Shown here in pieces: positions 1 to 9,375 of a DNA stretch of 56,113 nt; position 1 is the first letter of the stretch, and the number at the start of each line of letters is the position of its first letter. The notes beneath the pieces were generated by a model, which was not told the origin of the DNA, did no database searches, and saw only the letters and a program-made list of their open reading frames with translations. The position numbers were made by a program, and so were the translations under genes. The stretch is from Tomitella cavernea (lineage in GTDB: Bacteria > Actinomycetota > Actinomycetes > Mycobacteriales > Mycobacteriaceae). The stretch lies in assembly GCF_016599145.1 (NCBI RefSeq), contig NZ_JAENKO010000009.1:1-56113 (forward strand), written 5' to 3'.

Positions 1-1218
<1,218 letters not shown>

Positions 1219-1261
1219 CCGGACGAGGGGCCGTTCGGCCGGGCTCGCGGGACACCAGACA

Positions 1262-1290
1262 CCGCGGCGGCACGGGGCGTGCCGCCGCGG
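1262..1290 (+). terminator. Perfect hairpin after htrA
   Basis: Two perfect 13-bp GC arms (1262-1274 and 1278-1290) flank a GGG loop, 44 bp after the htrA stop. Outer arms GACACC (1251-1256) and GGTGTC (1299-1304) could extend it. No T-tract follows, which is common for actinobacterial terminators. It also lies in the leader or promoter region of tatB, so a regulatory role is possible. Confidence 0.6.
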
Positions 1291-1343
1291 GCAGATCCGG
1301 TGTCGGCGCGGCGCGTCCGCGTGGGACCACGTACTCTGAGCGT

Positions 1344-1919
1344 GTGTTCGGCAATATCGGTTGGGCTGAGATGGTGATCATCGTGATCGCCGGTCTCGTC
1401 ATCCTGGGCCCCGAGCGGCTGCCCGGCGCCATGTCCTGGCTGGCGCGCACGGTCAAGCAGGTCCGCTCGTACGCCACCGGAGCGCAGACGCAGCTTCGTG
1501 ACGAGCTGGGACCGGAGTTCGAGGACCTGCGCAAGCCGCTTTCGGAGCTGCAGCAGCTGCGTGGCATGACCCCGCGCGCAGCCATCACCAAGCATTTGCT
1601 CGACGGCGATGATTCGTTGTTCACCGGCGAGTTCAACGCCGACGACGGCGGTGCGGGGACGACGCGCAATGGTGCGGCGGCGGCCGGTGCCGGTGCGGGG
1701 GCCGGCGACGGGGCGCCTCCGTCGCACGGAGTGAACGGCGGTGCTGTGAACGGCGGTGCTGTGAACGGCGGTGCTGTGAACGGCGGCGGAACCAACGGTG
1801 CGAGCGGGGCCGCCGAAGTCGACGGGGCCGGACGATCCGCACCACGATCGGACACTCGGGGCGAAACGCCGCCGGCGGCGCCGGGCGGGCCTGCCGCCTA
1901 CGATGTCGACGCCACCTGA
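1344..1919 (+). CDS. tatB: Sec-independent protein translocase subunit TatB
   Basis: TatB helps TatC recognise twin-arginine signal peptides in the membrane. The 191-aa product opens with [26 protein letters not shown], i.e. an N-terminal membrane helix, the conserved GP hinge and then an amphipathic helix ([17 protein letters not shown]) and a Glu-rich helical segment, as in actinobacterial TatB. The C-terminal third is low-complexity and contains a short Asn-Gly-Gly-Ala-Val repeat encoded by four 15-bp units. The start is GTG, seven bases after a TACTCT box (1332-1337), so the mRNA may be leaderless. A Tat client (43719-44642) is encoded elsewhere in the window. TatA is not adjacent, as usual in this group. 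Confidence 0.93.
   Translation: MFGNIGWAEMVIIVIAGLVILGPERLPGAMSWLARTVKQVRSYATGAQTQLRDELGPEFEDLRKPLSELQQLRGMTPRAAITKHLLDGDDSLFTGEFNADDGGAGTTRNGAAAAGAGAGAGDGAPPSHGVNGGAVNGGAVNGGAVNGGGTNGASGAAEVDGAGRSAPRSDTRGETPPAAPGGPAAYDVDAT
1731..1790 (+). repeat. tatB: Four tandem 15-bp units inside tatB
   Basis: The unit GTGAACGGCGGTGCT is present three times exactly (1731-1745, 1746-1760, 1761-1775) and once with a changed end (1776-1790). It encodes VNGGA repeats in the disordered TatB tail and stays in frame. Confidence 0.9.
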
Positions 1920-2006
1920 CCGCATCGGGACCTGAACCCGCGCCAAGACTGCCGATCGGCCGCACCCGAACCGGCCACGGCCGCTGAATTGTCGACGAGA
2001 CCCCCA

Positions 2007-2030
2007 CGCGAGGGCGCGGGGGCCCTCGCG
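2007..2030. terminator. Bidirectional hairpin between tatB and mrp
   Basis: Nine-base-pair arms (CGCGAGGGC at 2007-2015 and its complement at 2022-2030) enclose a 6-nt loop. It lies between the converging tatB and mrp genes and can serve both. Confidence 0.55.
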
Positions 2031-2056
2031 CCGAACACCCTGCCGGGTGCGCCGGG

Positions 2057-3190
2057 TCAGCGTCCGGCGGGGTCGATGCTCAGCGACATTCCCGCGAGCC
2101 CGCGCTTGCGCACGCTCAGCTTCTCCGCGATGGCGTTCATGGCCGCCCCGGCCGGCGTGTCCGGCCCGGACAGCACGATGGGGGTGCCTTCGTCGCCTGC
2201 CTCGCGCACCGCGGTGTCCAGCGGCACCTGGCCCAGCAGCGGCACGTCGGCGCCCATGGCGCGCGTCAGGTTGGCGGCGACGGCCTCGCCGCCCCCGGCG
2301 CCGAAGATCTCCATCCGGGTACCGTCCGGCAACTCGAGCCACGACATGTTCTCGATGACGCCGGTGATGCGTTGACGCGTCTGCAGGGCGATCGCCCCCG
2401 CGCGCTCGGCCACCTCGGCCGCCGCTTGCTGCGGCGTGGTCACCACGAGGATCTCCGCACCGGGGATCAGCTGCGCCACCGAGATCGCGATGTCGCCGGT
2501 GCCAGGGGGCAGGTCCAGCAGCAGCACGTCGAGGTCGCCCCAGAAGACGTCGGCGAGGAACTGCTGCAACGCGCGGTGCAGCATGGGGCCGCGCCAGACG
2601 ACCGGCGCATTGTTGTTGGTGAACATCGCGATCGAGATCAGCCGCACATCGTGGGAGATGGGCGGCATGATCATCTTCTCCACCTGGGTGGGGCGGGCGT
2701 CCGTGCCCATCATGCGCGGCACAGAATGGCCGTAGATGTCCGCGTCGAGCACACCGACGGACAGCCCGCGCGCGGCCATCGACGCGGCGAGGTTGACAGT
2801 GACGCTGGACTTGCCGACGCCGCCCTTGCCCGAGGCGACGGCGTACACGCGCGTCATCGACCCCGGTTGGGCGAACGGGATCACCGGGTCGGCGGAGTCG
2901 CCGCGCAGGCTTCGGCGGAGCTCGGTGCGCTGCTCGTCGCTCATCACGTCGAGTTCCACGCGCACCGCCGCGACCCCCGGGACGTCGGCTGCGGCGCGAG
3001 TGACGCGGTCGCTGATCTCGCTGCGCATGGGGCATCCGGCAACTGTCAGGTAGATGCCGATGTCGACGGTCCCGTCGTCGGCGATGTCGATGTTGCGGAC
3101 CATCCCCAGTTCGGTGATGGGTTTGCGGATCTCCGGGTCGTCGACGCGGGCCAGCGCCGCACGGACTGCGGGTTCGGTGAGCTCGGTCAT
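2057..3190 (-). CDS. mrp: Mrp/ApbC-family P-loop ATPase (iron-sulfur carrier type)
   Basis: Members of this MinD/ParA-like family bind ATP and carry Fe-S clusters to apoproteins. The 377-aa product has an N-terminal MIP18/DUF59 domain (about 1-95, with ITELGMVRNIDI and AGCPMRSEI) followed by the ATPase domain: deviant Walker A ASGKGGVGKSSV near residue 120, DADIYGHSVPRMMG, and LLLDLPPGTGD. The cysteine pair found after ENMS in many bacterial homologues (CPxC) is absent: here ENMSWLELPDG, as I recall for mycobacterial Mrp. Cluster handling therefore rests on other residues or partners. Start ATG 3190 follows a TATGAT box by eight bases, so translation may be leaderless. It converges on tatB. 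Confidence 0.93.
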   Translation of the reverse strand: MTELTEPAVRAALARVDDPEIRKPITELGMVRNIDIADDGTVDIGIYLTVAGCPMRSEISDRVTRAAADVPGVAAVRVELDVMSDEQRTELRRSLRGDSADPVIPFAQPGSMTRVYAVASGKGGVGKSSVTVNLAASMAARGLSVGVLDADIYGHSVPRMMGTDARPTQVEKMIMPPISHDVRLISIAMFTNNNAPVVWRGPMLHRALQQFLADVFWGDLDVLLLDLPPGTGDIAISVAQLIPGAEILVVTTPQQAAAEVAERAGAIALQTRQRITGVIENMSWLELPDGTRMEIFGAGGGEAVAANLTRAMGADVPLLGQVPLDTAVREAGDEGTPIVLSGPDTPAGAAMNAIAEKLSVRKRGLAGMSLSIDPAGR

Positions 3191-3198
3191 CGCTTCCG

Positions 3199-3204
3199 AT
3201 CATA
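3199..3204 (-). promoter_or_regulatory. mrp: Candidate -10 box for leaderless mrp transcript
   Basis: On the minus strand TATGAT ends eight bases before the mrp ATG at 3190. This spacing would put the transcription start at or next to the start codon. A TTGCCC 19 bp upstream is a weak -35. No Shine-Dalgarno sequence is visible. Confidence 0.4.
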
Positions 3205-3302
3205 GGACGCATGACGGCGCGACGGGCAATCCCGCCGCCCGGTTGCAATCCAGGTCACCTGTCGGGACGTGGCGGGAGGGCCGTGGGCCGTCATTTGAAC
3301 GA

Positions 3303-3323
3303 ATGTTCCTTTTACAAGAACAT
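3303..3323. promoter_or_regulatory. Inverted repeat ATGTTC-N9-GAACAT upstream of mrp
   Basis: Six-base arms at 3303-3308 and 3318-3323 surround an A/T-rich nonamer, in the 187-bp gap between the transglycosylase stop and the mrp start. It sits about 113 bp upstream of mrp in an unusually AT-rich patch. It could be an operator or a small hairpin; the bound protein is unknown. Confidence 0.35.
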
Positions 3324-3377
3324 ACACCGTGAAAAGGCTGTGGCTGGCCCGGGCGCCGAGTCCGCCACCAGCCGGGT

Positions 3378-4631
3378 TCAGGGGGTCGGCTGGCCCGGCG
3401 CGGGCGCCGCGCCAGGTGTCCCCTCCTTCGGCGTGGACGGTGCAGGCTCCGGAGCCGGGGGCGGAGGCGGCGGGCAGTTGAACAAGCACGGCAGCTCGAT
3501 CTTGGGCAGTTCGATCTTGGGCAGCTGCACCGGAGGCAACCCTGGTACCTCGACCGTGGTGGCGGGGATGTCGGTGCCGGGGAGGGTCTCCGGCTCCGGT
3601 GCCTCGGCGGGCGTGGGCGGGTCCGGGAGATCCTCGGGGGTCGGCGCCGGCTCCGCGCCGTCCGGCGCGTCGATGGCCTTGTCCTCCGGCGAGATCGGCG
3701 GCAGCTCGCTGGGGGTGGGGTAGGCGCCCGTGGCGTAGGCATGCGCCCAGGCCTGGACGTTTTTCACATAGGCCATCGAATGGTTGTAGGTGAGGATGGC
3801 GCCTGTCGTCGCTGCGGGATCGGAGAGGTTCGACCCGGCCGCACAGAGCAGACGGCCGGCGGCGAAGGTGGCGTCGTAGACGTTGTTGGGGTCCGCGGCC
3901 CCGTCGTTGTTCCCGTCCGCGCCGTAGTGGCTCCAGGTGCCGGGCATGAACTGCATCGGCCCCACTGCGCGGTCGTAAGAGGCGTGGCCGTCGAGTGCCC
4001 CGCCGTCGGTGTCCGTGATGACGGCGTTCCCGGCGAGGTGCCCGTCGAGCACCGGCCCGAGGATCGTGGTCGTGGTATTGCCTCGGGAGTCCGCCGCGCC
4101 CCCGGAAGCATGGCCGGACTCGATCTTGCCGATACCCGCCAGCAGGTACCACGGCAACCCGCAGGAGGGCTGGATCTGCGCCATGAGATCTGCGGCGTGC
4201 TTGTAGGCGTTGAGCATGATGCCGGGGATGCCCAATGGCCCGGGGGCGAATTGCACCACGTCGCCGACGAGCGCCGCGGGGTTCACGGGCGCGTCGCCGC
4301 CCGCCGTGGGCGCGGACGCGGCCGGCTCGGGGGCGGTGCGGTAGCGCGGAATAGGCCGAAGTGCGGACGCGACGACGCCCGCGGGAGTGGGCTGGGCAGC
4401 TTCCTGTGCGGTGATGCGGACCTGTACCGCGCGCTCGGCGGGAGAGGCATGTGACCCGGGCAGGCCGGTGCCGGGCCCGGCGGCGGCCAGCGCGGCGAGG
4501 CCCAGGGGGAGAAGGGCGATCAGCGCGGCTCGTGTCTGCCAGCGATGCGGCGATGCCGACGGTGACGATGATGTACGCCGACGGCGTTCCAGCGCCGCCC
4601 TCCACGAACCGCTCAACTGCACGACCCCCAT
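3378..4631 (-). CDS. MltB-type lytic transglycosylase with proline-rich tail
   Basis: A predicted exported murein-cleaving enzyme. After a basic N-terminus, RAALIALLPLGLAALAAAGPG forms a signal peptide or signal anchor. The SLT/MltB catalytic domain follows, with the probable catalytic Glu in AGIGKIESGH and the family block YDRAVGPMQFMPGTW-YGADGNNDGAADPNNVYDA. The last ~110 residues are Pro/Glu-rich with a doubled LPKIE motif, then a Cys pair (CLFNC) and a polyproline run, likely a flexible wall-spanning tail. Its position beside mrp matches the Rv1230c place in M. tuberculosis. ATG 4631 is preferred; an in-frame start at 4697 would add 22 residues and overlap the promoter repeats. A paralogue of the same domain lies at 40704-41540. 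Confidence 0.85.
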   Translation of the reverse strand: MGVVQLSGSWRAALERRRRTSSSPSASPHRWQTRAALIALLPLGLAALAAAGPGTGLPGSHASPAERAVQVRITAQEAAQPTPAGVVASALRPIPRYRTAPEPAASAPTAGGDAPVNPAALVGDVVQFAPGPLGIPGIMLNAYKHAADLMAQIQPSCGLPWYLLAGIGKIESGHASGGAADSRGNTTTTILGPVLDGHLAGNAVITDTDGGALDGHASYDRAVGPMQFMPGTWSHYGADGNNDGAADPNNVYDATFAAGRLLCAAGSNLSDPAATTGAILTYNHSMAYVKNVQAWAHAYATGAYPTPSELPPISPEDKAIDAPDGAEPAPTPEDLPDPPTPAEAPEPETLPGTDIPATTVEVPGLPPVQLPKIELPKIELPCLFNCPPPPPPAPEPAPSTPKEGTPGAAPAPGQPTP

Positions 4632-4665
4632 CCAGACCGAGACCCGAATGTGACCAAGGCTACAG

Positions 4666-4705
4666 AACGCGTGAGACGCCCGCAGTGCGAATCGCAAACG
4701 CGTGA
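4666..4705 (-). promoter_or_regulatory. Direct repeat TCACGCGTT, two copies 31 bp apart
   Basis: Read on the minus strand, TCACGCGTT occurs at 4705-4697 and again at 4674-4666, upstream of the transglycosylase start at 4631. A 31-bp period is close to three helical turns, so both copies face the same side of the DNA. This suggests binding by a response regulator or activator. The factor is not identified. Confidence 0.4.
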
Positions 4706-4785
4706 CGCCGCGTTGCGGACGAGTACGGGATGAGCGGACGTGCCGATGATCACACTGGTGCCATCGCCCTGTGCGCGGTCAAGCG

Positions 4786-5385
4786 TTACCCGTCTTGTGG
4801 TCGGTCCAGGGGTGCGCGCTGCAATTGCACTCCGCTGTCCGCGCCGGGGTCACGCGGCCGGCGGGCGGCATCGGACTCGTCGATCGCGTGCCGGGCGACG
4901 GCGGTCTGCTCGAGCAGCTCACGGATGTCGTCGAGCTCGCGTCGCAGATAGTCGCGGGTGGCGACCTCGCCGACCGCGATCCGCAGTGCGGCGAGCTCGC
5001 GCGCCAGGAACTCGGTGTCCGCCTTCGTCTGCGTCGCGCGGGCCCTGTCCTCCTCCATGGAGACGCGGTCGCGGTTCTCCTGCCTGTTCTGCGCCAGCAG
5101 GATCAGCGGTGCAGCGTAGGCGGCCTGGGTGGAGAACGCCAGATTGAGCAGGATGAACGGGTACGGGTCCCAGCGCAACTTGACGGCGGCGACGTTGAGG
5201 ACGATCCACACGAAGACCACGATCGTTTGAATGGCCAGATAGCGCACAGTCCCGAAGAACCGCGCGATCTGCTCGCTGACCCTTCCCGCGGCCTCCGGAT
5301 CGACGTGCAGGTGGAGCCGGCGCCGGTCGCGCGGTGTGTCGAGGCGCTGCGACCCGGTGGCGCGGCGCGTACGGGCATCAGACAC
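4786..5385 (-). CDS. DUF1003 inner-membrane protein
   Basis: Uncharacterised membrane protein of the DUF1003 family; no enzymatic role is known. The 199-aa product has a charged N-terminus, then RFFGTVRYLAIQTIVVFVWIVLNV and PYPFILLNLAFSTQAAYAAPLILLAQNRQ as two membrane helices with the family signature, then a Glu/Arg-rich C-terminal coiled coil (residues about 130-185). The GTG at 5385 is chosen because it overlaps the upstream stop in the octamer GTGTCTGA (5385-5378) and has a GGAGGG ribosome site. Translation is therefore probably coupled to the MgtE-N/CBS gene, which suggests a shared role in ion sensing or membrane homeostasis (inference). Confidence 0.85.
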   Translation of the reverse strand: MSDARTRRATGSQRLDTPRDRRRLHLHVDPEAAGRVSEQIARFFGTVRYLAIQTIVVFVWIVLNVAAVKLRWDPYPFILLNLAFSTQAAYAAPLILLAQNRQENRDRVSMEEDRARATQTKADTEFLARELAALRIAVGEVATRDYLRRELDDIRELLEQTAVARHAIDESDAARRPRDPGADSGVQLQRAPLDRPQDG

Positions 5386-6763
5386 TGTCGGCCCCTCCCT
5401 CCGGTAAACGGCCGCCCGGCGTCGTGCCGACGGCACGACGCCGGAGCCGTGTACGTTCCGGCGCGGCGTCGTCGACCACGATCTCGGCATCGACCAGGTC
5501 ATCGTCGCGTTCACGCCAGTCGTCGGGCAGCAGGTGGTCGAGGAGGTCGTCGACGCTGACCGCCCCCAGCAGGTGGCCTTCGTCGTCCACGACCGGCCCG
5601 CAGACGAGATTGTAGGTGGCGAAATAGCGGGTCACGCGGGCCAGGCTGTCGGCGGGGTCCAGCCGCGGCAGGTCGTTGTCGACCACGCCGCCCACCATCG
5701 CGGCCGGCGGTTCGCGCAGTAGCACCTGCATGTGCACACAGCCCATGTACCTCCCCGTCGGCGTCACCGTGGGCGGCCGTGTGACCAGCACCATGCTGGA
5801 CAGGGCGGGGGTCAGGTCCGGGTGGCGCAGGCGTGCCAGAGCCTCGGCGACCGTGGTGTCCGGCGTCAGCACCACCGGCTTCGGAGTCATCAGTCCGCCC
5901 GCGGTGTCCGGCGAATGCTCCAGCAGGCGGCGCACGGGGGCGGAGTCCTCCGGGTCCATCAGCTGCAGGAACGACTCGGCCTCCGGCTCGGCCAGCACTC
6001 CCAACAGGTCCGCCGCATCGTCGGGGTCCATCGCCTCGAGGACGTCCACCGCGCGGCTCTTGCCCAAGTGCGTGAGCAGGTCGGTCTGGTCGTCGGTGGG
6101 CAGTTCCTGGACGACGTCCGCCAGGCGCTCGTCGTCCAGGGCGGCGGCCAGCTCGTGGCGCCGTTTGTCCGGCAGCTCGCGCATCGCGATGGCCAGATCC
6201 GCGGGCCGCATGCCCTCGAACTGGGTGAGCAGCTCGGTGGCTCCTTGCCCGGGCAGCGTCAGCGCGTACTGGTCGAGCCCGTTGACATACTTCCAATCGG
6301 TCACCCGGATCGCGGAGCGGCGGCCGAGCCGGGTGCGCCGCTTGCGCACCGCGACGCGGCCCACCACCCAGTCGCGCGAGCGGGTGCGCTCCAGCCCCAG
6401 GTCCACGACCACCGAGTCGCCATCGGCGAGGTCGTCGAGCTCGGGATCGGTCACGCGCACGCGCGAGTCGAGGACCTCGCCGAAAACGAGCGTCTCGGTG
6501 GGGCGTCGGGTGAACCTGCGCAGCGAGACCGTGCCGGTGGTCAAGGTGATCGATGTGGGTTCGACGGAGGTGACGCGAAGCATCGGCACGAAGATGCGGC
6601 GGCGGGTGGCGAGCTCCACAACGAGCCCGAGCACACGCGGGGGTTGGCGCCCGAGCCGCAGGGCGATGACAAGGTCGCGCACCCTGCCGATGGACTCGCC
6701 GTCCGGGCCCAGGACCAGTAGGCTCGCGAGCCGAGCCGCATACATCTTGTTCACCGGAGCCAT
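5378..6763 (-). CDS. MgtE N-domain/CBS-pair protein without membrane channel (Rv1232c-like)
   Basis: A 461-aa soluble relative of the magnesium channel MgtE. An N-terminal PRC-barrel-like part (1-90, LVLGPDGESIGRVRDLVIAL) is followed by the MgtE superhelical N domain (about 195-300, with MRPADLAIAMRELPDKRR and DPDDAADLLGVL) and two CBS modules (300-420, LMTPKPVVLTPDTTVAEAL and AVSVDDLLDHLLPDDWRERD). The transmembrane pore domain of true MgtE is absent: the protein ends about 35 residues after the CBS pair. It is likely a Mg2+ or nucleotide sensor acting on a partner, perhaps the coupled DUF1003 membrane protein (inference). It diverges from the gene at 6835 with 71 bp between starts. Confidence 0.88.
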   Translation of the reverse strand: MAPVNKMYAARLASLLVLGPDGESIGRVRDLVIALRLGRQPPRVLGLVVELATRRRIFVPMLRVTSVEPTSITLTTGTVSLRRFTRRPTETLVFGEVLDSRVRVTDPELDDLADGDSVVVDLGLERTRSRDWVVGRVAVRKRRTRLGRRSAIRVTDWKYVNGLDQYALTLPGQGATELLTQFEGMRPADLAIAMRELPDKRRHELAAALDDERLADVVQELPTDDQTDLLTHLGKSRAVDVLEAMDPDDAADLLGVLAEPEAESFLQLMDPEDSAPVRRLLEHSPDTAGGLMTPKPVVLTPDTTVAEALARLRHPDLTPALSSMVLVTRPPTVTPTGRYMGCVHMQVLLREPPAAMVGGVVDNDLPRLDPADSLARVTRYFATYNLVCGPVVDDEGHLLGAVSVDDLLDHLLPDDWRERDDDLVDAEIVVDDAAPERTRLRRRAVGTTPGGRLPEGGADSV

Positions 6764-6834
6764 GAGGCAAGGCTAAAGCGTGGGTGCCGGATTCGCCGCT
6801 TGCCCACACCGGCCGGGGCTGTAAGGCTTGGAGT

Positions 6835-7338
6835 ATGACCAATTCAATGCCGGGCGGGTCCGTGCCGGGAGGACCGCAGCGCGGCCGCGGGCTGCCGACC
6901 CCGCCGACCGGGTGGCCGATCGCCTCCTACACCACGTATGCCGACGCGCAACGCGCCGTCGACCATCTTGCCGACAGTCAGTTCCCGGTGGAGAAGGTGA
7001 CGATCGTCGGCGTCGACCTCATGCAGGTCGAGCGCGTTCTAGGCAGGTTGACCTGGGCGAAAGTGCTCGCCGGCGGTCTGGTCTCCGGGGCATGGCTGGG
7101 CGTGTTCTTCGGGTTGCTGCTCGGGATCGTCACCGGCGGTTTCCTGGGCCCGCTGCTGCTCGGGCTCGTCGGCGGCGTCATCTTCGGGCTGATCTCGACG
7201 TCGGTGCCCTACGCGGCCTCGCGCGGCCAGCGGGATTTCGCCTCCACGATGCAGCTCGTCGCCGGACGGTATGACGTGCTGTGCGACCCCAGCCGCGCGG
7301 AGGAGGGTCGCGACATCCTCGCTCGTCTGGGGCTGTGA
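6835..7338 (+). CDS. GsP17M-like membrane protein (general stress protein family)
   Basis: A 167-aa membrane protein corresponding to the Rv1234 type. The N-terminal half carries the general-stress-protein 17M-like fold (PIASYTTYADAQRAVDHLADSQFPVEKVTIVGVDL). Two closely spaced Gly-rich hydrophobic helices (about 80-125) follow, then a short cytoplasmic end containing YDVLCDPSRAEEGRDIL. Function is unknown; the family is linked by name to stress. ATG 6835 was chosen over an upstream frame extension because it begins right after the TAAGG region of the divergent promoter. The stop TGA overlaps the GTG start of the next gene (GTGA). Confidence 0.8.
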   Translation: MTNSMPGGSVPGGPQRGRGLPTPPTGWPIASYTTYADAQRAVDHLADSQFPVEKVTIVGVDLMQVERVLGRLTWAKVLAGGLVSGAWLGVFFGLLLGIVTGGFLGPLLLGLVGGVIFGLISTSVPYAASRGQRDFASTMQLVAGRYDVLCDPSRAEEGRDILARLGL

Positions 7339-7817
7339 GTGCGGATATGGACTCAGCGAGCGGCGATCCGACTCCGGGACGCGTGATCCGGGTTTTCCCT
7401 GAGTACGGACATCCCAGTTCGCTGTGGCCCTCGAAGGAGCTTGTGCTCCGGCAATCGGACCGGCCGTATGTCCTCCCTGGTGACATCGGGATCGACGATG
7501 CACTCGGCGACGAGATCGTCGCGTGGACGGACTGCTTTCAGGAGTGCCTGGCCGAGGAGTACGAGGACTTCGATAGGAGGCCACGCTGGGCCCCGGGCAT
7601 CAGCGCTTTCGATTGGTATGACGAAGGGCGCCGAATCGTTGCGGAGCTTCGTGCGCGCTTTCCCGACGTGCAGGTGCTGGGGCAGTTCGGAAATTACGTG
7701 TTCTCCGTGAATGAGATGAGGGAGAACGTCGGCCGCTTACCGATCAGCATGCCCGGGGAAGTCAGGAGCGGGTACATCGGCGTCCGTGACTTCGTTGCGC
7801 AGAATCTATACCGCTGA
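7335..7817 (+). CDS. Orphan hypothetical protein, lower GC than surroundings
   Basis: I do not recognise this 160-aa acidic soluble protein. It contains VFPEYGHPSSLWPSKELVL, then a segment rich in Asp/Glu/Trp (DEIVAWTDCFQECLAEEYEDF, about residues 60-80) and FPDVQVLGQFGNYVFS near the end. No signal peptide or membrane helix is seen. Over 7381-7740 GC is about 62% by hand count, clearly below the ~70% of its neighbours, with more A/T-ending codons, which suggests recent acquisition. The GTG start at 7335 overlaps the preceding stop by 4 nt. Small acidic proteins of this look are often immunity proteins of polymorphic toxin systems, but no toxin is visible here, so this is only a guess. Confidence 0.7.
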   Translation: MSADMDSASGDPTPGRVIRVFPEYGHPSSLWPSKELVLRQSDRPYVLPGDIGIDDALGDEIVAWTDCFQECLAEEYEDFDRRPRWAPGISAFDWYDEGRRIVAELRARFPDVQVLGQFGNYVFSVNEMRENVGRLPISMPGEVRSGYIGVRDFVAQNLYR

Positions 7818-7846
7818 CGCGAGGTCGCGGAACCCGGAGACGCTCG

Positions 7847-9223
7847 TCAGCGTCCCCCCAGGCCTGCGATCAGCAGGGCCTCCGCCAGCGCGCACCTTTC
7901 GATCTCCCCAGGGTCCACGCTCTCGTCCGGCGCGTGGATGTTGCACAGCGGCTCCTCCACGCCGATCAGTGCGATCTCCGCCTCCGGGTGCTGCTCGGCC
8001 AGGGCGGTGCACAGCGGGATCGCTCCGCCCTGTCCGCTGTACTCGACCTCTGCGCCGAAGGCCTTGCGCAGCGCGTCTGCCAGCGCCGCATAGCCGGGGC
8101 CGTCGGTGCGCGCGAGAAACGGGCGCCCCACGACCTCGCGTTCGACGCGCACCCGCACACCCCACGGCGCGTGCGCATGCAGGTGCGCCACCAGTGCGTC
8201 CTGGGCCGCGATCGCGTCCGTTCCGGGCGGCACCCGCAGGTTGATGCGGGCCGCCGCGTGCGGCTGCACCGCGGCGGCGGAACCGACGACGGGGGGACAG
8301 TCGATCCCGAGGACGGTCGCAGTGGGGCGCGCCCACACGGAATCGGCGATGGCGCCGCTGCCGATGACGTCGACGCCGTCGAGGACGCCGGCATCGGCGC
8401 GGAACCGGTCCTCCGGGTATGCGGCGCCCCGCCAGACGCCGCAGGCATCGAGACCGTTGACGGTCGTGTCTCCGTTCGCGTCGCGGAGGCTTGCGAGCAT
8501 CGTGATGAGTGCGGCCAGCGCGTCGGGCGCAGGCCCGCCGAACATGCCCGAGTGCACCTCACCGGCGAGCGTCTCCACGTGCACGTCCACGTTGGCGTTG
8601 CCGCGCAGGCTGGTCGTCAGCGTGGGCCGTCCCGCAGCCGCGTTGCCGGAATCGGCGATGATGATCAGGTCGGCCGCGAACAGCTCGGGATGCTCGACCA
8701 CCAACTGCTCCAGGCCGCCGGTCCCCATCTCCTCGGAGCCCTCGGCGACCACCCGCACGCCGACGCCCCCGAGGCCGCCGTCGCCGAGCGCCCGCAGTGC
8801 CGTGAGATGCATGACGAGGTTCCCCTTGCAGTCGGCGGCGCCGCGCCCGTACCAACGGCCTTCACGCTCGGTCAGTGTGAACGGGTCCGAGCCCCACGCG
8901 GCATGATCGCCGGTCGGCTGTATGTCGTAATGGCTGTAGAGAAGCACCGTCGGCATGCCCTGCGCCGGCGGACGGTGGCCCACGACGGCGACGGAGCCGT
9001 CGGCGGTCTCGACGAGTTCCACCTGGGGGATGCCCGCCGCGGTGAACGCGTCTCTTGCCCACCGCGCCCCGCGCAGGCACTCCTGCGGATCGACCTGGCG
9101 GGCGTCGGCCAGGGTGGGAATCGCGACCAGCTCCGCCAGGTCCGCGCGGGCCTGCGGCATGAGCCCGCGCACCTGCGCGCGCAACGCCTCGGCACCCCTG
9201 GACTCCGTTTCCGCATCTTCCAT
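7847..9223 (-). CDS. M20-family metallo-dipeptidase
   Basis: A 458-aa cytosolic di-zinc peptidase of the M20 dipeptidase type, expected to hydrolyse dipeptides or related amides. Metal-site motifs are in place: SHYDIQPTGD (H98, D100), GRGAADCKGN (Asp131) and the EGSEEMGTGG catalytic Glu pair (about 164-165). The dimerisation insert follows (TLAGEVHSGMFGG), and the closing metal His is in PLCNIHAPDES. ATG 9223 is used because GAAGGG precedes it at suitable spacing; an ATG nine bases upstream (9232) is an alternative. It converges on the orphan gene at 7335 and diverges from the SUFU-domain gene at 9376. Confidence 0.9.
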   Translation of the reverse strand: MEDAETESRGAEALRAQVRGLMPQARADLAELVAIPTLADARQVDPQECLRGARWARDAFTAAGIPQVELVETADGSVAVVGHRPPAQGMPTVLLYSHYDIQPTGDHAAWGSDPFTLTEREGRWYGRGAADCKGNLVMHLTALRALGDGGLGGVGVRVVAEGSEEMGTGGLEQLVVEHPELFAADLIIIADSGNAAAGRPTLTTSLRGNANVDVHVETLAGEVHSGMFGGPAPDALAALITMLASLRDANGDTTVNGLDACGVWRGAAYPEDRFRADAGVLDGVDVIGSGAIADSVWARPTATVLGIDCPPVVGSAAAVQPHAAARINLRVPPGTDAIAAQDALVAHLHAHAPWGVRVRVEREVVGRPFLARTDGPGYAALADALRKAFGAEVEYSGQGGAIPLCTALAEQHPEAEIALIGVEEPLCNIHAPDESVDPGEIERCALAEALLIAGLGGR

Positions 9224-9375
9224 CGGGCGCATCCCTTCGCTGATCGGGCCGGGCTTCGGAGCCGGCGGGCCGCATCGTCGTCGTATGCCGACGACGTGCG
9301 CAGGGGCGCGGTCCGCATACGGTCGCCGCCGACGACGACCACTGTGCCACGACCGTCGGCGGTCCGTCCGGTTAG

